Shown: positions 1 through 9,577 of the stretch, in pieces
Position numbering within the stretch: position 1 is the first letter of the stretch
How the letters are laid out: each line of letters opens with the position of its first letter
NCBI GenBank assembly: GCA_013298025.1
Contig: JAAFJE010000005.1
Span: 124,001-188,000, forward strand
Length of the DNA stretch: 64,000 bases
Direction: 5' to 3'
From: Cytophagales bacterium
GTDB taxonomy: Bacteria > Bacteroidota > Bacteroidia > Cytophagales > Spirosomataceae
Position numbers and translations under genes: made by a program
The notes under the pieces: generated by a model
What the model saw: only the letters and a program-made list of their open reading frames with translations
Databases searched by the model: none
What the model was told of the DNA's origin: nothing

Positions 1-2
1 AA

Positions 3-995
3 GGCGATTTTGCGCAGTCGGTTTTGGGGGCTTTACAACACAATTTTGAACAAAAGGAACAAAGTATTATTTTTCAAAACCGAAGAGGCTACGCCCCTTA
101 TATTCAATGCGACGACTGCGACACCATCGCTTCTTGTCCGAATTGCGACGTAAGTCTTACCCATCATTACAGCCAACACGAACTTCGCTGTCATTACTGT
201 GGCTATCATGAAGCCATGTACAAAACTTGTCAGGCTTGTGGTTCGGTGAAATTACGCAGCAGAGGATATGGCACCGAAAAAATAGAAGAAGAATTACAAG
301 AACTCTTTCCTAGTGCTAAAATTGCCCGCATGGATTTAGATACTACTCGTACCAAAACCGCCTTTCAAACCCTTATCAACGAAGTAGAAAGCGGTGCGAT
401 TGATATTTTGGTAGGTACACAGATGATTTCTAAGGGTTTAGATTTTGAAAAAGTAAGTTTGGTCTGTATTTTCGATGCCGACCGCATCATTCATTTTCCC
501 GATTTTAGGGCATCGGAAAGAGCCTTTCAGTTGTTTACGCAAGTGGCAGGGCGTGCAGGGCGTAGGAATATTCAGGGAAAAGTGCTGATTCAAACCAATA
601 ATCCACAACAAAAGCTGTTGCATCAAATTGCCCAAAACGACTACGAAGGACTCTATCAAAGCGAAATAGAAGAACGGCAAGCCTTTGCGTATCCGCCTTT
701 TACCCGCCTTATTCGCCTTACAATCAAGCACACAGAAGAAGCGTTAGCCAACAAAACAGCACAAGCTTTGAGTAATAAACTAGCCGAAAAACTGAGCAAA
801 CAGCGAGTGCTAGGCCCAGAAAAACCCTTGGTAGAACGCATACGCAACCAATTTATTTATGAAATTTTAATTAAACTAGAAAAAAGTATCAACCTCAAAG
901 GAGCGAAACAATACATTCACGAACAAGTAGAAAGCATCATCACCGATAAGCAGTTTAAAGGAGCAAGCATTATTATTGATGTGGATTGTATGTAG
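3..995 (+). CDS. priA: Primosomal protein N' (replication restart helicase PriA), C-terminal part
   Basis: PriA is a 3'-5' DNA helicase that reloads the replisome at stalled forks. The frame is open from the window edge, so the start and the first helicase motifs lie upstream. Visible are the zinc-binding cysteine clusters typical of PriA (CDDCDTIASCPNC, then CHYCGYH and CQACGS) within the first 80 residues. The helicase C-lobe follows with GTQMISKGLDFEKV and the arginine-finger motif VAGRAGRR. The end MDVDCM-like tail (IIIDVDCM) is normal for the family. No second gene follows in the same unit; 203 bases separate it from the restriction island. The family call is firm; only completeness is unknown. 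Confidence 0.95.
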   Translation, partial: GDFAQSVLGALQHNFEQKEQSIIFQNRRGYAPYIQCDDCDTIASCPNCDVSLTHHYSQHELRCHYCGYHEAMYKTCQACGSVKLRSRGYGTEKIEEELQELFPSAKIARMDLDTTRTKTAFQTLINEVESGAIDILVGTQMISKGLDFEKVSLVCIFDADRIIHFPDFRASERAFQLFTQVAGRAGRRNIQGKVLIQTNNPQQKLLHQIAQNDYEGLYQSEIEERQAFAYPPFTRLIRLTIKHTEEALANKTAQALSNKLAEKLSKQRVLGPEKPLVERIRNQFIYEILIKLEKSINLKGAKQYIHEQVESIITDKQFKGASIIIDVDCM

Positions 996-1197
996 GAAGA
1001 TGAGCTTTCTTTGAGATAAGAAATGCCATCTTTTTCATGGAGAAAGCGGAAATGGCGTTGTACGTAAACCGTGGAAAAGTTATCAAAGGCGACAAAAAAT
1101 CTAATTTCCTAAAATTCTCCTAACAATGCACTTCTACTGCATTTTTACCTATTTACTTTGCAGTATCAAAATAAAAACAAGGATTAACAATTGATAT

Positions 1198-2976
1198 ATG
1201 AGTAATAACAGAACGGATGTTGGGTTTATTTTTCAGATTACCGATAAGGTGCTTTGGAATGTGTTTAAGAAAAATGAAATTGGTGATGTGCTATTACCTT
1301 TTGTGGTTATCCGTCGTTTAGACTGTATCCTCGAACCTGTGAATACGAAGGTAAGAGATGCCTACAATAACTTTAAAGAAAAAGTATCAGAAGATAAACT
1401 CGACCCCATCTTGCGTAAAGCCGCAGGCGGTTTGCAGTTTTATAATACGTCAAAACATACCCTCGATTCGCTCAAAGAAAACCCCAAAACCATCGAGATT
1501 GATTTCAATAATTACCTCAATGGCTTTAACAAGGAAGTGCGTGATATTATTGAAAACTTTCAGTTTGATAAAGTGATTGCTCGTCTGGTGAAAAACAAAC
1601 TCCTTTACCGAATGATTGATGCTATATGTAAGGTGGACTTACACACCGACAAAGTGGACAATCACGGCATGGGCTATATCTTTGAAGAGTTGATTCGTAT
1701 CTCAAACGAACAAAGCAACGAAACGGCTGGTGAACACTTTACGCCTCGTGACGTAATCGAGCTTATGATTAAAGTGGTTTTTAGCACCGAAAAAGAAACC
1801 CTCTCTCAAGCGGGTATCATTCGCACCATCTATGACCCTGCTCTCGGAACGGGCGGTATGATTAACTTGGCTAAAAACTATGTACTTGACGAACTCTGCC
1901 AAGATGCCGAGTACAAACCAACTATCAAGACTTACGGACAGGAGATAAACGAACAGTCTTACGCCATTGCCAAATCGGAAGCATTGATTACAGGCGAAAA
2001 TGCCGACAATATTCGCCACGGGAATACTTTTACCGAAGACCGATTTGCTGATAAGCATTTCCATTATATGTTTGCCAATCCGCCTTATGGCGTTACTTGG
2101 AGCAAAGATGCAGCCTTTATCCAAAACGAAAGTGCCAATCCTGCTGGTAGGTTCTACGCTGGTTTGCCAGGGACAAGTGATGGACAATTGCTGTTTTTGC
2201 AACACATGATTAGCAAAATGGAACGTGAAGGCAGTAAAATTGCCGTTGTCACCAATGGCTCGCCTTTGTTTACGGGCAATGCTGGCGGTGGCGAAAGCGA
2301 TATTCGTAAATGGATTATCTCTAACGATTGGCTCGATTGTATCGTAGCCTTGCCCAAAGATTTGTTCTATAACACGGGTATCAATACCTACGTATGGTTT
2401 TTGGATAATAACAAACCTCCCCACCGCCGTGGTAAGGTACAGTTGATTAATGCCAATGTACCCGAAGATAAAGCCAATGGAATTGAGGGATTTTGCCGAC
2501 CAGAAAAACGTAGCCTCGGCAATAAACGCAATAAAATTGAGCCTTTTCATATTGAAAAACTGATAGAAATTTACCAAAGCTTTGAAGCAGGTACGTACTG
2601 CAAAATATTTGATAACGAAGACTTTGGCTATTATCAAATTACAGTAGAACAGCCTGAATATGACGACAATGGCAATATTGTAAAAGATAAAAAAGGGAAA
2701 ATTAAAGCCGATAGTAAAAAGCGTGACAAAGAGAATATCCCTCTTAGCCAAGACATTGAAACCTATTTTGCCAACGAAGTTTTACCACACGTACCCGATG
2801 CGTGGATAGACTACGACAAAACTCGTATTGGCTATGAAATAAACTTTACGAAGTATTTCTACGAATACAAAGGCTTACGCCCTTCGGCTGAAATCAAAGC
2901 CGAGATTGAAGCCCTCGAATTTGGTAACGAAAACCAAAAAGGTATTGCTCAATTATTAAAAGAATTGTTAGGATAA
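1198..2976 (+). CDS. hsdM: Type I restriction-modification DNA methyltransferase subunit (HsdM)
   Basis: Adenine-N6 methyltransferase subunit of a type I restriction-modification enzyme; with HsdS it methylates the host recognition sequence. An HsdM N-terminal helical domain covers about residues 10-150. The SAM-binding motif I DPALGTGGM is at 213-221 and the catalytic motif IV NPPYG at 294-298. Length (592 aa) is on the long side but within the family. It is the first gene of the island and is followed after 5 bases by the DUF1016 fragment, then hsdS, a nuclease gene and hsdR. The ATG at 1198 has no clear ribosome-binding site, as usual for Bacteroidota. Confidence 0.96.
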   Translation: MSNNRTDVGFIFQITDKVLWNVFKKNEIGDVLLPFVVIRRLDCILEPVNTKVRDAYNNFKEKVSEDKLDPILRKAAGGLQFYNTSKHTLDSLKENPKTIEIDFNNYLNGFNKEVRDIIENFQFDKVIARLVKNKLLYRMIDAICKVDLHTDKVDNHGMGYIFEELIRISNEQSNETAGEHFTPRDVIELMIKVVFSTEKETLSQAGIIRTIYDPALGTGGMINLAKNYVLDELCQDAEYKPTIKTYGQEINEQSYAIAKSEALITGENADNIRHGNTFTEDRFADKHFHYMFANPPYGVTWSKDAAFIQNESANPAGRFYAGLPGTSDGQLLFLQHMISKMEREGSKIAVVTNGSPLFTGNAGGGESDIRKWIISNDWLDCIVALPKDLFYNTGINTYVWFLDNNKPPHRRGKVQLINANVPEDKANGIEGFCRPEKRSLGNKRNKIEPFHIEKLIEIYQSFEAGTYCKIFDNEDFGYYQITVEQPEYDDNGNIVKDKKGKIKADSKKRDKENIPLSQDIETYFANEVLPHVPDAWIDYDKTRIGYEINFTKYFYEYKGLRPSAEIKAEIEALEFGNENQKGIAQLLKELLG

Positions 2977-2981
2977 ATACG

Positions 2982-3576
2982 ATGGACTTACAACAAAACA
3001 ACGACCAACTTTTTAGCCAAATTGTTGATTTAATTGAACTTACCAAGACCAAAACTATACAGCAAGTAAACACCAACCTTACCTTGCTGTATTGGCACAT
3101 TGGCAAACACATAAACGAGCATATTTTGCAGCATGAAAGAGCAGAATATGGGAAACAAGTCATTAAAAATTTATCTATACAGTTAACCGAACGTTACGGG
3201 AAAGGCTATGGTGAAAGGTCTTTGTTTAATATGGCTCAATTTCACCTTTTTTTTCCCGAAAACATTTTGCAATCACTGATTGCAAAATTGACATGGACAC
3301 ATTTTGTACAGTTACTTGCTATCAAAGAACCGCTCCAACGAGAGTTTTATGCCACCTTGTGCCATAATGAGCATTGGAGTGTGCGTACCCTCAAAGAACG
3401 CATCAACTCGATGCTCTATGAACGCACAGCATTGAGCAAAAAACCAGAGCATACACATAGCTACCTATTTTACCGAACTACCCGACGTAGAGCTACTCAA
3501 ACAAAAACTAAGGCAGTCTATTGCCAATGCTAAAAGTAGATGGGATAATACCCCAGAGGACAATAACAACATTTGA
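2982..3576 (+). pseudogene. DUF1016 (YhcG-like) protein, internally deleted and frameshifted
   Basis: The first ~150 residues match the DUF1016 N-terminal domain (LLYWHIGKHINE, ERAEYGKQVIKNLS, SLFNMAQFHLFFP, LTWTHFVQLLAI). They are clearly paralogous to the start of the intact gene at 4945. After ALSKKPEH, near position 3450, the PD-(D/E)XK nuclease domain expected next is missing. A +1 frame then reads IATYFTELPDVELLKQKL and ends at TGA 3574-3576, which resembles a DUF1016 C-terminal tail. In the original frame translation stops at 3533 after a low-complexity tail (TTRRRATQTK). I infer an internal deletion that joined the two ends out of frame. The remaining DUF1016-N domain could still be expressed as a 183-residue protein without nuclease activity. 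It sits 5 bases after hsdM and 4 bases before the hsdS start. Confidence 0.7.
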
Positions 3577-3580
3577 ACGA

Positions 3581-4945
3581 ATGAAACCATACGAAAAATA
3601 TAAAGACAGTGGCGTTGAATGGATTGGCGAAATCCCTGAGCATTGGGTTGTATCAAAAATTCGTTATTGTTCAACAAGTGTAAAAACGGGTAAGACTCCA
3701 CCAACTGAAAACGAATCATACTTTGAAGAAGGGCAAATTAACTGGTTTGGTCCTGGAGATTTCAAAACTCTATTTTTAAGGGACTCTTCTAGAACAATAA
3801 CAGAAAAAGCAGTCAATGAATTAAAATTAGAGCTATATCCCGAAGGGACAGTTTTACTGATAGGGATAGGAGCTACATTGGGTAAAGTTGGAATAATAAA
3901 TGCTCCAAGCTATTCCAATCAACAGGTGAATGCTATTATTTTTAATAGCTACATCAATCCTCAGTATGGTTTGTTTTTCCTTGATGTGTTTAAAGAAATA
4001 ACAGCTAACGAAGCCAGTTCATCTACGATGGCTATCTTAAATCAGTCAAAAACTAAGGACTTACTTTTATTAAAACCCACACTCCAAGAACAAACCGCCA
4101 TAGCCAAATACCTCGACCACCAAACGGCTATCATTGATGAATTGATTGAGAAAAAGACCAAACAAATCGCTTTACTCAAAGAAAAACGCCAAGCCATCAT
4201 CAACGAAACCGTAACCAAAGGCTTAGACCCAACTGCCAAAATGAAGGATAGTGGAGTTGACGGGGGCGACCATCGCTGGTTGGGAGAGATTCCTGAGAGT
4301 TGGGAAATAACTCCATTAAAGCACCTTGCTACATTAAAAGGAAGGTTGGGGTGGAAAGGGCTTAAAGCAGATGAATATGTTCCAGAGGGATTTGGCTTTT
4401 TATCTACACCAGATATTAAAGGAGATACAATTGACTTTAATTCAATAAATTATATTACAGAAGAACGTTATCTTGAATCTCCTGAAATTATGTTAGAGGT
4501 TGGAGATGTTCTTTTGGTAAAAGATGGTTCAACTTTAGGAATAACTAATATTATTAAAGAATTACCTATTCCATCAACAGTAAATTCTTCAATTGCTGTG
4601 ATAAGGATAAATGATACCAAAAAACTTCTTCCTGAGTATTTATTAGCACTTTTAAGTTCAAATGCCTTACAAACGGTAGTTAATAAGTTAAAAGCAGGTC
4701 AGGGTGTTCCTCATTTATTTCAAAAGGATATAAAAAACTTTTTAATTTTGATTCCTGCTTTGGGAGAACAGAAGAAAATTATCGAATATATTGACGGTTT
4801 AAAAGAAAAAGTAAACACTATCATAAGAAGAAGTGAGTTACAAATCGAAAAGCTCAAAGAATACCGTCAATCGCTTATATCGGAGGCGGTTACGGGCAAG
4901 ATAGATGTACGAGGGTGGGTAGCAACAATACAACCAAAATTATAA
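3581..4945 (+). CDS. hsdS: Type I restriction-modification specificity subunit (HsdS)
   Basis: HsdS recognises the bipartite DNA target and bridges HsdM and HsdR. The protein is a tandem duplication. Two target-recognition domains each open with a KDSGV...GEIPE.W signature (near residues 7-20 and 225-250). Each is followed by a helical spacer: EQTAIAKYLDHQTAIIDELI with a KTKQIALLKEKRQAII helix, and later EQKKIIEYIDGLKEKV. I chose the ATG at 3581 because MKPYEKYKDSGVEWIGEIPE is the usual beginning; the 20 codons upstream belong to the DUF1016 tail in another frame. The two recognition domains are visibly more AT-rich than the spacers, consistent with domain exchange. The stop overlaps the next start (TAATG). 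Confidence 0.95.
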   Translation: MKPYEKYKDSGVEWIGEIPEHWVVSKIRYCSTSVKTGKTPPTENESYFEEGQINWFGPGDFKTLFLRDSSRTITEKAVNELKLELYPEGTVLLIGIGATLGKVGIINAPSYSNQQVNAIIFNSYINPQYGLFFLDVFKEITANEASSSTMAILNQSKTKDLLLLKPTLQEQTAIAKYLDHQTAIIDELIEKKTKQIALLKEKRQAIINETVTKGLDPTAKMKDSGVDGGDHRWLGEIPESWEITPLKHLATLKGRLGWKGLKADEYVPEGFGFLSTPDIKGDTIDFNSINYITEERYLESPEIMLEVGDVLLVKDGSTLGITNIIKELPIPSTVNSSIAVIRINDTKKLLPEYLLALLSSNALQTVVNKLKAGQGVPHLFQKDIKNFLILIPALGEQKKIIEYIDGLKEKVNTIIRRSELQIEKLKEYRQSLISEAVTGKIDVRGWVATIQPKL

Positions 4946-5949
4946 TGGAAATCAAGCGAGGTTTCATAGAGCAAATACAGGCCATCATTGCTTCGGCACG
5001 AGCAAGGGCTATTCGTAGTGTGGATACCGAAAGAGTGCTAATGTATTGGCAAATTGGTAAGGCAATATTTGAAGAAGAGCAGCAAGGTAAAGAAAGAGCC
5101 TCCTACGGAGAATTTCTCATAAAAAACCTTGCTCAAGCCCTCGAACCCCAACACGGTTCGGGCTTTTCTTACAGGCAATTAAATTTATTTCGTCAGTTTT
5201 ATCGCACTTTCCCAATTGTGAACGCACTGCGTTCACAATTCAGTTGGACACACTACCGCACCCTCATACGCATTGAAAATCAAGATAAAAGAGCATTTTA
5301 CATAGCCGAAACGGACAAAAACAATTGGACGGCACGGCAATTAGAACGTCAAGTAAATAGCCAATTATTTGAAAGACTTTTATTAAGCAACGATGTACAG
5401 TCGGTATTGGCCGTTGCAAGAGAGGAAAAACTACCTACCGATGCCAAAGAAATCATCAAAGACCCAATGGTATTAGAGTTTTTAGGATTGAAAAGAGAAA
5501 CTGCCTATTACGAACGGGATTTAGAAACGGCAATCATCACACACCTACAAGAGTTTATTTTGGAGTTGGGCAATGGTTTTGCCTTTATGGCGAGGCAAAA
5601 ACGCATTCATATCGAAGGCGACGAGTTTTTTATAGACCTTGTTTTTTTCAACCGTCTTTTGCAGTGCTTTGTACTCATCGAAATAAAAACAACCAAACTC
5701 ACCCACCAAGATATTGGGCAATTACAGATGTACGTCAATTATTATGACCGCTACGAAAAGCAAGCATTTGAGAATCCAACCATTGGTATCTTACTCTGCA
5801 CTGATAAAAACGATGCCGTAGTAAAAATCACATTGCCCGAAAACAATAGCACTATTATCGCCAGTAAATATCACTTGTATTTACCTACCGAAGAGCAATT
5901 AATAGCAGAATTGAAAAAAGAATTAGAAAAAATAGAAAAAGAAGAATAA
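4945..5949 (+). CDS. DUF1016 / YhcG-family PD-(D/E)XK nuclease
   Basis: Intact 334-residue member of the YhcG family: an N-terminal DUF1016 helical domain (about 1-150) followed by a predicted PD-(D/E)XK nuclease fold. The nuclease core is visible as D231 in FFIDLVFF and E246-x-K248 in LIEIKT, with HQDIGQLQMYVNYYDR downstream. The start is the ATG at 4945, overlapping the hsdS stop by one base, which indicates translational coupling. Its place between hsdS and hsdR suggests a role tied to the restriction enzyme, for example DNA processing or control of restriction. This is inference: the family's biochemistry is poorly known. It is the undamaged paralogue of the fragment at 2982. Confidence 0.85.
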   Translation: MEIKRGFIEQIQAIIASARARAIRSVDTERVLMYWQIGKAIFEEEQQGKERASYGEFLIKNLAQALEPQHGSGFSYRQLNLFRQFYRTFPIVNALRSQFSWTHYRTLIRIENQDKRAFYIAETDKNNWTARQLERQVNSQLFERLLLSNDVQSVLAVAREEKLPTDAKEIIKDPMVLEFLGLKRETAYYERDLETAIITHLQEFILELGNGFAFMARQKRIHIEGDEFFIDLVFFNRLLQCFVLIEIKTTKLTHQDIGQLQMYVNYYDRYEKQAFENPTIGILLCTDKNDAVVKITLPENNSTIIASKYHLYLPTEEQLIAELKKELEKIEKEE

Positions 5950-6169
5950 ATGAGTTTACTCAATTTTATCGACCACCTAACAGATAATTTTAAGTAAAAA
6001 AACAATTTCATCATTGGTATTGACGAAATTAGATTAAGTTTAGTAATTTTCCCTGAGAGAAAACATCCCATGCCATATTAAGAAAACGTAATTTTTTAAT
6101 ATGACATTCGTGATAAGTTAATAAAAGCATAAAAAATTAATATGTGCGTTCTAATTATAATAGCAAGCA

Positions 6170-9160
6170 ATGGCAACAGGAACAAAAGAAATACACTTTG
6201 AAGAACACATCGTGAAGTATCTCACCAAAACGGCACAACCTGAATTTCCTGAGTATGTAGAAAAAGATAACAGTTGTTACGATAAAGAATTATGCTTGAT
6301 TCCAGAAGATGTCATTGGTTTTATCAAAGATACACAACCCAAAAAGTATGAAGCCCTTACGCTACAATATGGCACAAACACCGATGCTAAAATTGTGGCA
6401 CGAGTAGCCGAAAGCCTCAATAAAAACAAAACACTCCATGTTTTGCGTGAGAAAATCAAAGACCGAGGGCAAAACCTTGATTTGGTTTACTTCAAGCCTA
6501 CGCACAGTAAAACACCAGAGCATCAAGAATGGTACGCCAAAAATAGATTAACCGTTATTCGTCAGCTTAAATACTCGAAGAAAAACGAAAAGTCGATAGA
6601 TATAGTCTTGTTTGTCAACGGCATTCCTGTCATTACAATGGAGCTAAAAAATGCCCTTACGGGGCAATATTTGCACCATGCCATCAAACAATACATCGAA
6701 GACCGAGACCCCAAAGAACCACTTTTGGAGTTTAAACGCTGTTTGGTACATTTTGCAGTCAGTACCGAGCAAGTAAGTATGACCACCGAACTCAAAGGAA
6801 AGAGTACGTTCTTTTTGCCATTCAACAAAGCCTTGGTGAATGAAGACGCAAACGGCTACGCTACCTCGTATCTATGGGAAGACATACTGACCAAAGACTC
6901 CTTACTCAATTTGCTACAAAACTATATCAATGTACAGGTTGATAAAGAAAAGTATTACGATAATCAGACAAAAACCCTCAAAGAAAAGGAAAAAGTCCGC
7001 TTGATTTTTCCACGTTTTCATCAGCGTAGAGCCGTAGAAAATCTACTTTTAGCCGTTCGTAATGAAGGCGTTGGCGGAAAATATTTGATTCAGCATTCGG
7101 CAGGTTCGGGCAAATCGAATACAATTTCATGGCTGGCACACCGTCTTTCAGATTTTTATCAACACCCCAACGATGCCAAGGCATTATACAACAGTGTACT
7201 TGTCGTAACGGATAGAAAAGTGTTGGATAAACAAATTCAAGACAATATTCGTCAGTTTGAACAAGTACCTGGCACAGTTGCGTATATAGACAACAACAAG
7301 ACAAGTAAAGACCTAAAAGATGCCATTGAGCAAGGGAAACGAATTATTATTACAACCCTTCAAAAATTTCCAGTCATATCTGATGTAATTGCTCAAAATA
7401 AAGATAAAACCTATGCTGTTATCATAGACGAAGCCCACAGCTCGCAAGCAGGCGAATCGGCGAGGCATTTACGAAAAGCACTTTCGTTGGAAGAAGCAGA
7501 AAAAGCCGAGGGAGAAGTAAAATCGTTAGATGAAATAATAGCCGATGAAATAAAAGCCAAAGGCGACCAAAAAAACATTTCGTTTTTTGCTTTTACAGCC
7601 ACGCCAAAGCCCAAAACCCTAGAGCTTTTTGGTACAGTTCGCAACGGACAAAAAGAAGCTTTCGACCTTTACACAATGGAACAAGCCATCAAGGAGGGTT
7701 TCATCAAAGACGTACTAAAAAACTATATGAGCTGGCAACGTTACTATAAGCTCATCAAACGCACAGAAATAGATGACAAAGAATATGAAAAGAAAAAAAC
7801 GGTAAGGCTATTATCGTCTTATGTTGACCTTCAAGACCACGCCATAGAGAAGAAAGCTCGAATAATGATAGAGCATTTTGTATCGCAAACACAGAATGAA
7901 ATACAAGGCAAAGCACGAGCCATGCTCGTAACTCGTTCGAGGCTTCACGCCGTAAGATTCAAGCGAAAGTTTGATGATATAATGCGAGAAATGAAGTTGC
8001 CTTATGGTGCTTTGGTTGCTTTTAGTGGCACGGTAACAGACGCTGAAACCAACGAAGACTACACCAAAGAAAGCATGAATAATTTGGGTGGTAAAATAGA
8101 CATTCCTGATGCCCTCAAACTTCCACAGTTCCGAATTTTGATAGTAGCCAATATGTATCAGACGGGTTTTGATGAACCACTGCTACATACCATGTTTGTA
8201 GATAAAAAATTAGGGGGAACAAGTACCGTTCAAACCCTCAGTCGTTTGAATAGAACAACCCAAGGGAAAGATACGACGATGGTTTTAGATTTTGTGAACG
8301 ACCCAGCAAAAATCCAAGCCGATTTTCAGTTATACTACGGTAGCAACTACATGGAGCTTGACGACCAAACCGACCCTAACAGTTTATATGATGTACAGCA
8401 AATCATAGAAGCCTTTCAAATCATTTATCAAAATGATTTAGAAGCGTATGCGAGCCTGTTTTTTTCAAAAGAGGACAACAAAGAAAAGCTACAACCCATT
8501 CTGAACGAAGTAGTTAAGCGATACAATCAGCAATTAGATGAAGACGAACAAGCAAACTTTAAGGCTCATACTAAGAGTTTTGTGAGGTTATACCGTTTTT
8601 TGTCACAAATCATCACCTTTACAGACGTAGCCTTAGAGAAGTACTATGTTTTTTTGTCGGATTTGTACAAAAAGCTACCCGCAACGATTAGTACTTTGCC
8701 CACAGAAGTATTAGAAGAAATAGATTTAGAAAGCTATAAACTGCAACATCAGTTTACGATAGATTTAGCCCTTGAAAGCCACGACAACGCCATGAAGGGA
8801 ATGACCGCTGGAGGCGGAGGACAAACAGCCGATGAGGAATATGAGTGGCTCACCCAAATTATCAGAGTATTAAATGAAACATACGGCTTGGATTTGAAAG
8901 ACGAAGACAAAGTAGATTTTGAGCGAATGAAAACAAACATTTATGCCAATGCAGAACTCATGAGTTACTTTAATGATAAAAATAGTAAAGCTAATATTCA
9001 AGATAAATTCAACGAGGAGATTGATAATGAGCTACTTAATTTTATCAATACCAAATTAGAGCTATACAATAAGCTATCAGAGGATAAAGTCAACCTTATG
9101 TTTAAGCGGCTTTGGTTTAATGATATTTATGACCAAAGAGTACGAGGAATTGTGAGGTGA
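6170..9160 (+). CDS. hsdR: Type I restriction enzyme endonuclease/translocase subunit (HsdR)
   Basis: Motor and nuclease subunit of the type I enzyme; it translocates unmodified DNA and cleaves at a distance. The N-terminal nuclease core shows SIDIVLFVNGIPVITMELK (E158-x-K160). The SF2 helicase part has Walker A AGSGKS (about 311-317), the DEAH box at 420-423 (VIIDEAHSSQ), FAFTATPKPKT, and later LIVANMYQTGFDEP and QTLSRLNR. The C-terminal helical region (residues 800-996) matches the HsdM/S-docking part. The length of 996 residues is normal. It follows the nuclease gene after a 220-base gap holding only AT-rich sequence and a possible 15-codon frame (5950-5997). Confidence 0.96.
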   Translation: MATGTKEIHFEEHIVKYLTKTAQPEFPEYVEKDNSCYDKELCLIPEDVIGFIKDTQPKKYEALTLQYGTNTDAKIVARVAESLNKNKTLHVLREKIKDRGQNLDLVYFKPTHSKTPEHQEWYAKNRLTVIRQLKYSKKNEKSIDIVLFVNGIPVITMELKNALTGQYLHHAIKQYIEDRDPKEPLLEFKRCLVHFAVSTEQVSMTTELKGKSTFFLPFNKALVNEDANGYATSYLWEDILTKDSLLNLLQNYINVQVDKEKYYDNQTKTLKEKEKVRLIFPRFHQRRAVENLLLAVRNEGVGGKYLIQHSAGSGKSNTISWLAHRLSDFYQHPNDAKALYNSVLVVTDRKVLDKQIQDNIRQFEQVPGTVAYIDNNKTSKDLKDAIEQGKRIIITTLQKFPVISDVIAQNKDKTYAVIIDEAHSSQAGESARHLRKALSLEEAEKAEGEVKSLDEIIADEIKAKGDQKNISFFAFTATPKPKTLELFGTVRNGQKEAFDLYTMEQAIKEGFIKDVLKNYMSWQRYYKLIKRTEIDDKEYEKKKTVRLLSSYVDLQDHAIEKKARIMIEHFVSQTQNEIQGKARAMLVTRSRLHAVRFKRKFDDIMREMKLPYGALVAFSGTVTDAETNEDYTKESMNNLGGKIDIPDALKLPQFRILIVANMYQTGFDEPLLHTMFVDKKLGGTSTVQTLSRLNRTTQGKDTTMVLDFVNDPAKIQADFQLYYGSNYMELDDQTDPNSLYDVQQIIEAFQIIYQNDLEAYASLFFSKEDNKEKLQPILNEVVKRYNQQLDEDEQANFKAHTKSFVRLYRFLSQIITFTDVALEKYYVFLSDLYKKLPATISTLPTEVLEEIDLESYKLQHQFTIDLALESHDNAMKGMTAGGGGQTADEEYEWLTQIIRVLNETYGLDLKDEDKVDFERMKTNIYANAELMSYFNDKNSKANIQDKFNEEIDNELLNFINTKLELYNKLSEDKVNLMFKRLWFNDIYDQRVRGIVR

Positions 9161-9192
9161 GGGAGTAACCATTTTCTTTTCCATATATAGCT

Positions 9193-9231
9193 AATTTTAA
9201 GGCCTGATGGTTATTTTCAAACCTTAAAATT
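9193..9231. terminator. Hairpin after hsdR
   Basis: A 10-bp perfect inverted repeat (AATTTTAAGG / CCTTAAAATT, 19-base loop) begins 33 bases after the hsdR stop. There is no T run on the + strand, so termination is only a possibility. Confidence 0.4.
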
Positions 9232-9453
9232 ATTGAAAGAACTCAGGCTAATCACATTTTTGCGTCAATGATTGCCTTTTGTAAACTGGAGTTACTCAAG
9301 TTTAAAGTTGGCTGTAACCATTTTGCTCTAAAAGCTAAACTATATATCAAAGCTCTTCAAGCTTCCTATTCAGAATTACAAAAATTCAAGGAAGAAGATG
9401 TTTTTAGAATTGATACTAAACAGGATGCCAACATTTTGGAGGCTGCCTGCTAA
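9229..9453 (+). pseudogene. Transposase C-terminal remnant (probable)
   Basis: The frame from 9229 reads ERTQANHIFASMIAFCKLEL followed by NHFALKAKLYIKALQASYSEL. This resembles the C-terminal end of DDE transposases in Bacteroidota, where a NHIF...CKLE...NHFALK pattern closes the catalytic domain; I recall the pattern but cannot name the IS family. No upstream catalytic part is present, and the frame opens only a few codons after a stop. It lies between the restriction island and the 3' end of tRNA-Asp, so it may mark past insertion. A small unrelated protein starting at ATG 9268 is the alternative. Confidence 0.45.
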
Positions 9454-9548
9454 TACAATTTTTTTAATATTCAAAATTTTTGACCTGCGAAAGGTCAGGT
9501 ATTAATTATCGTCCAATTGGGATGACACTAGAGAGGGCTATAAAAGCA

Positions 9549-9577
9549 AAAAGCTCAGAAATTTCTTTCTGAGCTTC
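9549..9577 (-). terminator. Terminator of tRNA-Asp
   Basis: On the minus strand, right after the tRNA, a hairpin with arms AAGCTCAGAAA / TTTCTGAGCTT is followed by TTTTTGCTTTTA, a typical intrinsic terminator. Confidence 0.8.

Noticed and set aside
1039-1125. A 28-codon frame (MEKAEMALYVNRGKVIKG...) between priA and hsdM
   Set aside because: No recognisable family, no promoter or ribosome-binding site, too short to support.
5950-5997. A 15-codon frame after the DUF1016 nuclease gene
   Set aside because: Too short and without any supporting signal; slight likeness to part of hsdR is probably chance.
996-9577. tRNA-Asp used as attachment site of the restriction island
   Set aside because: I found no duplicated tRNA 3' segment near 996-1197 and no integrase gene.
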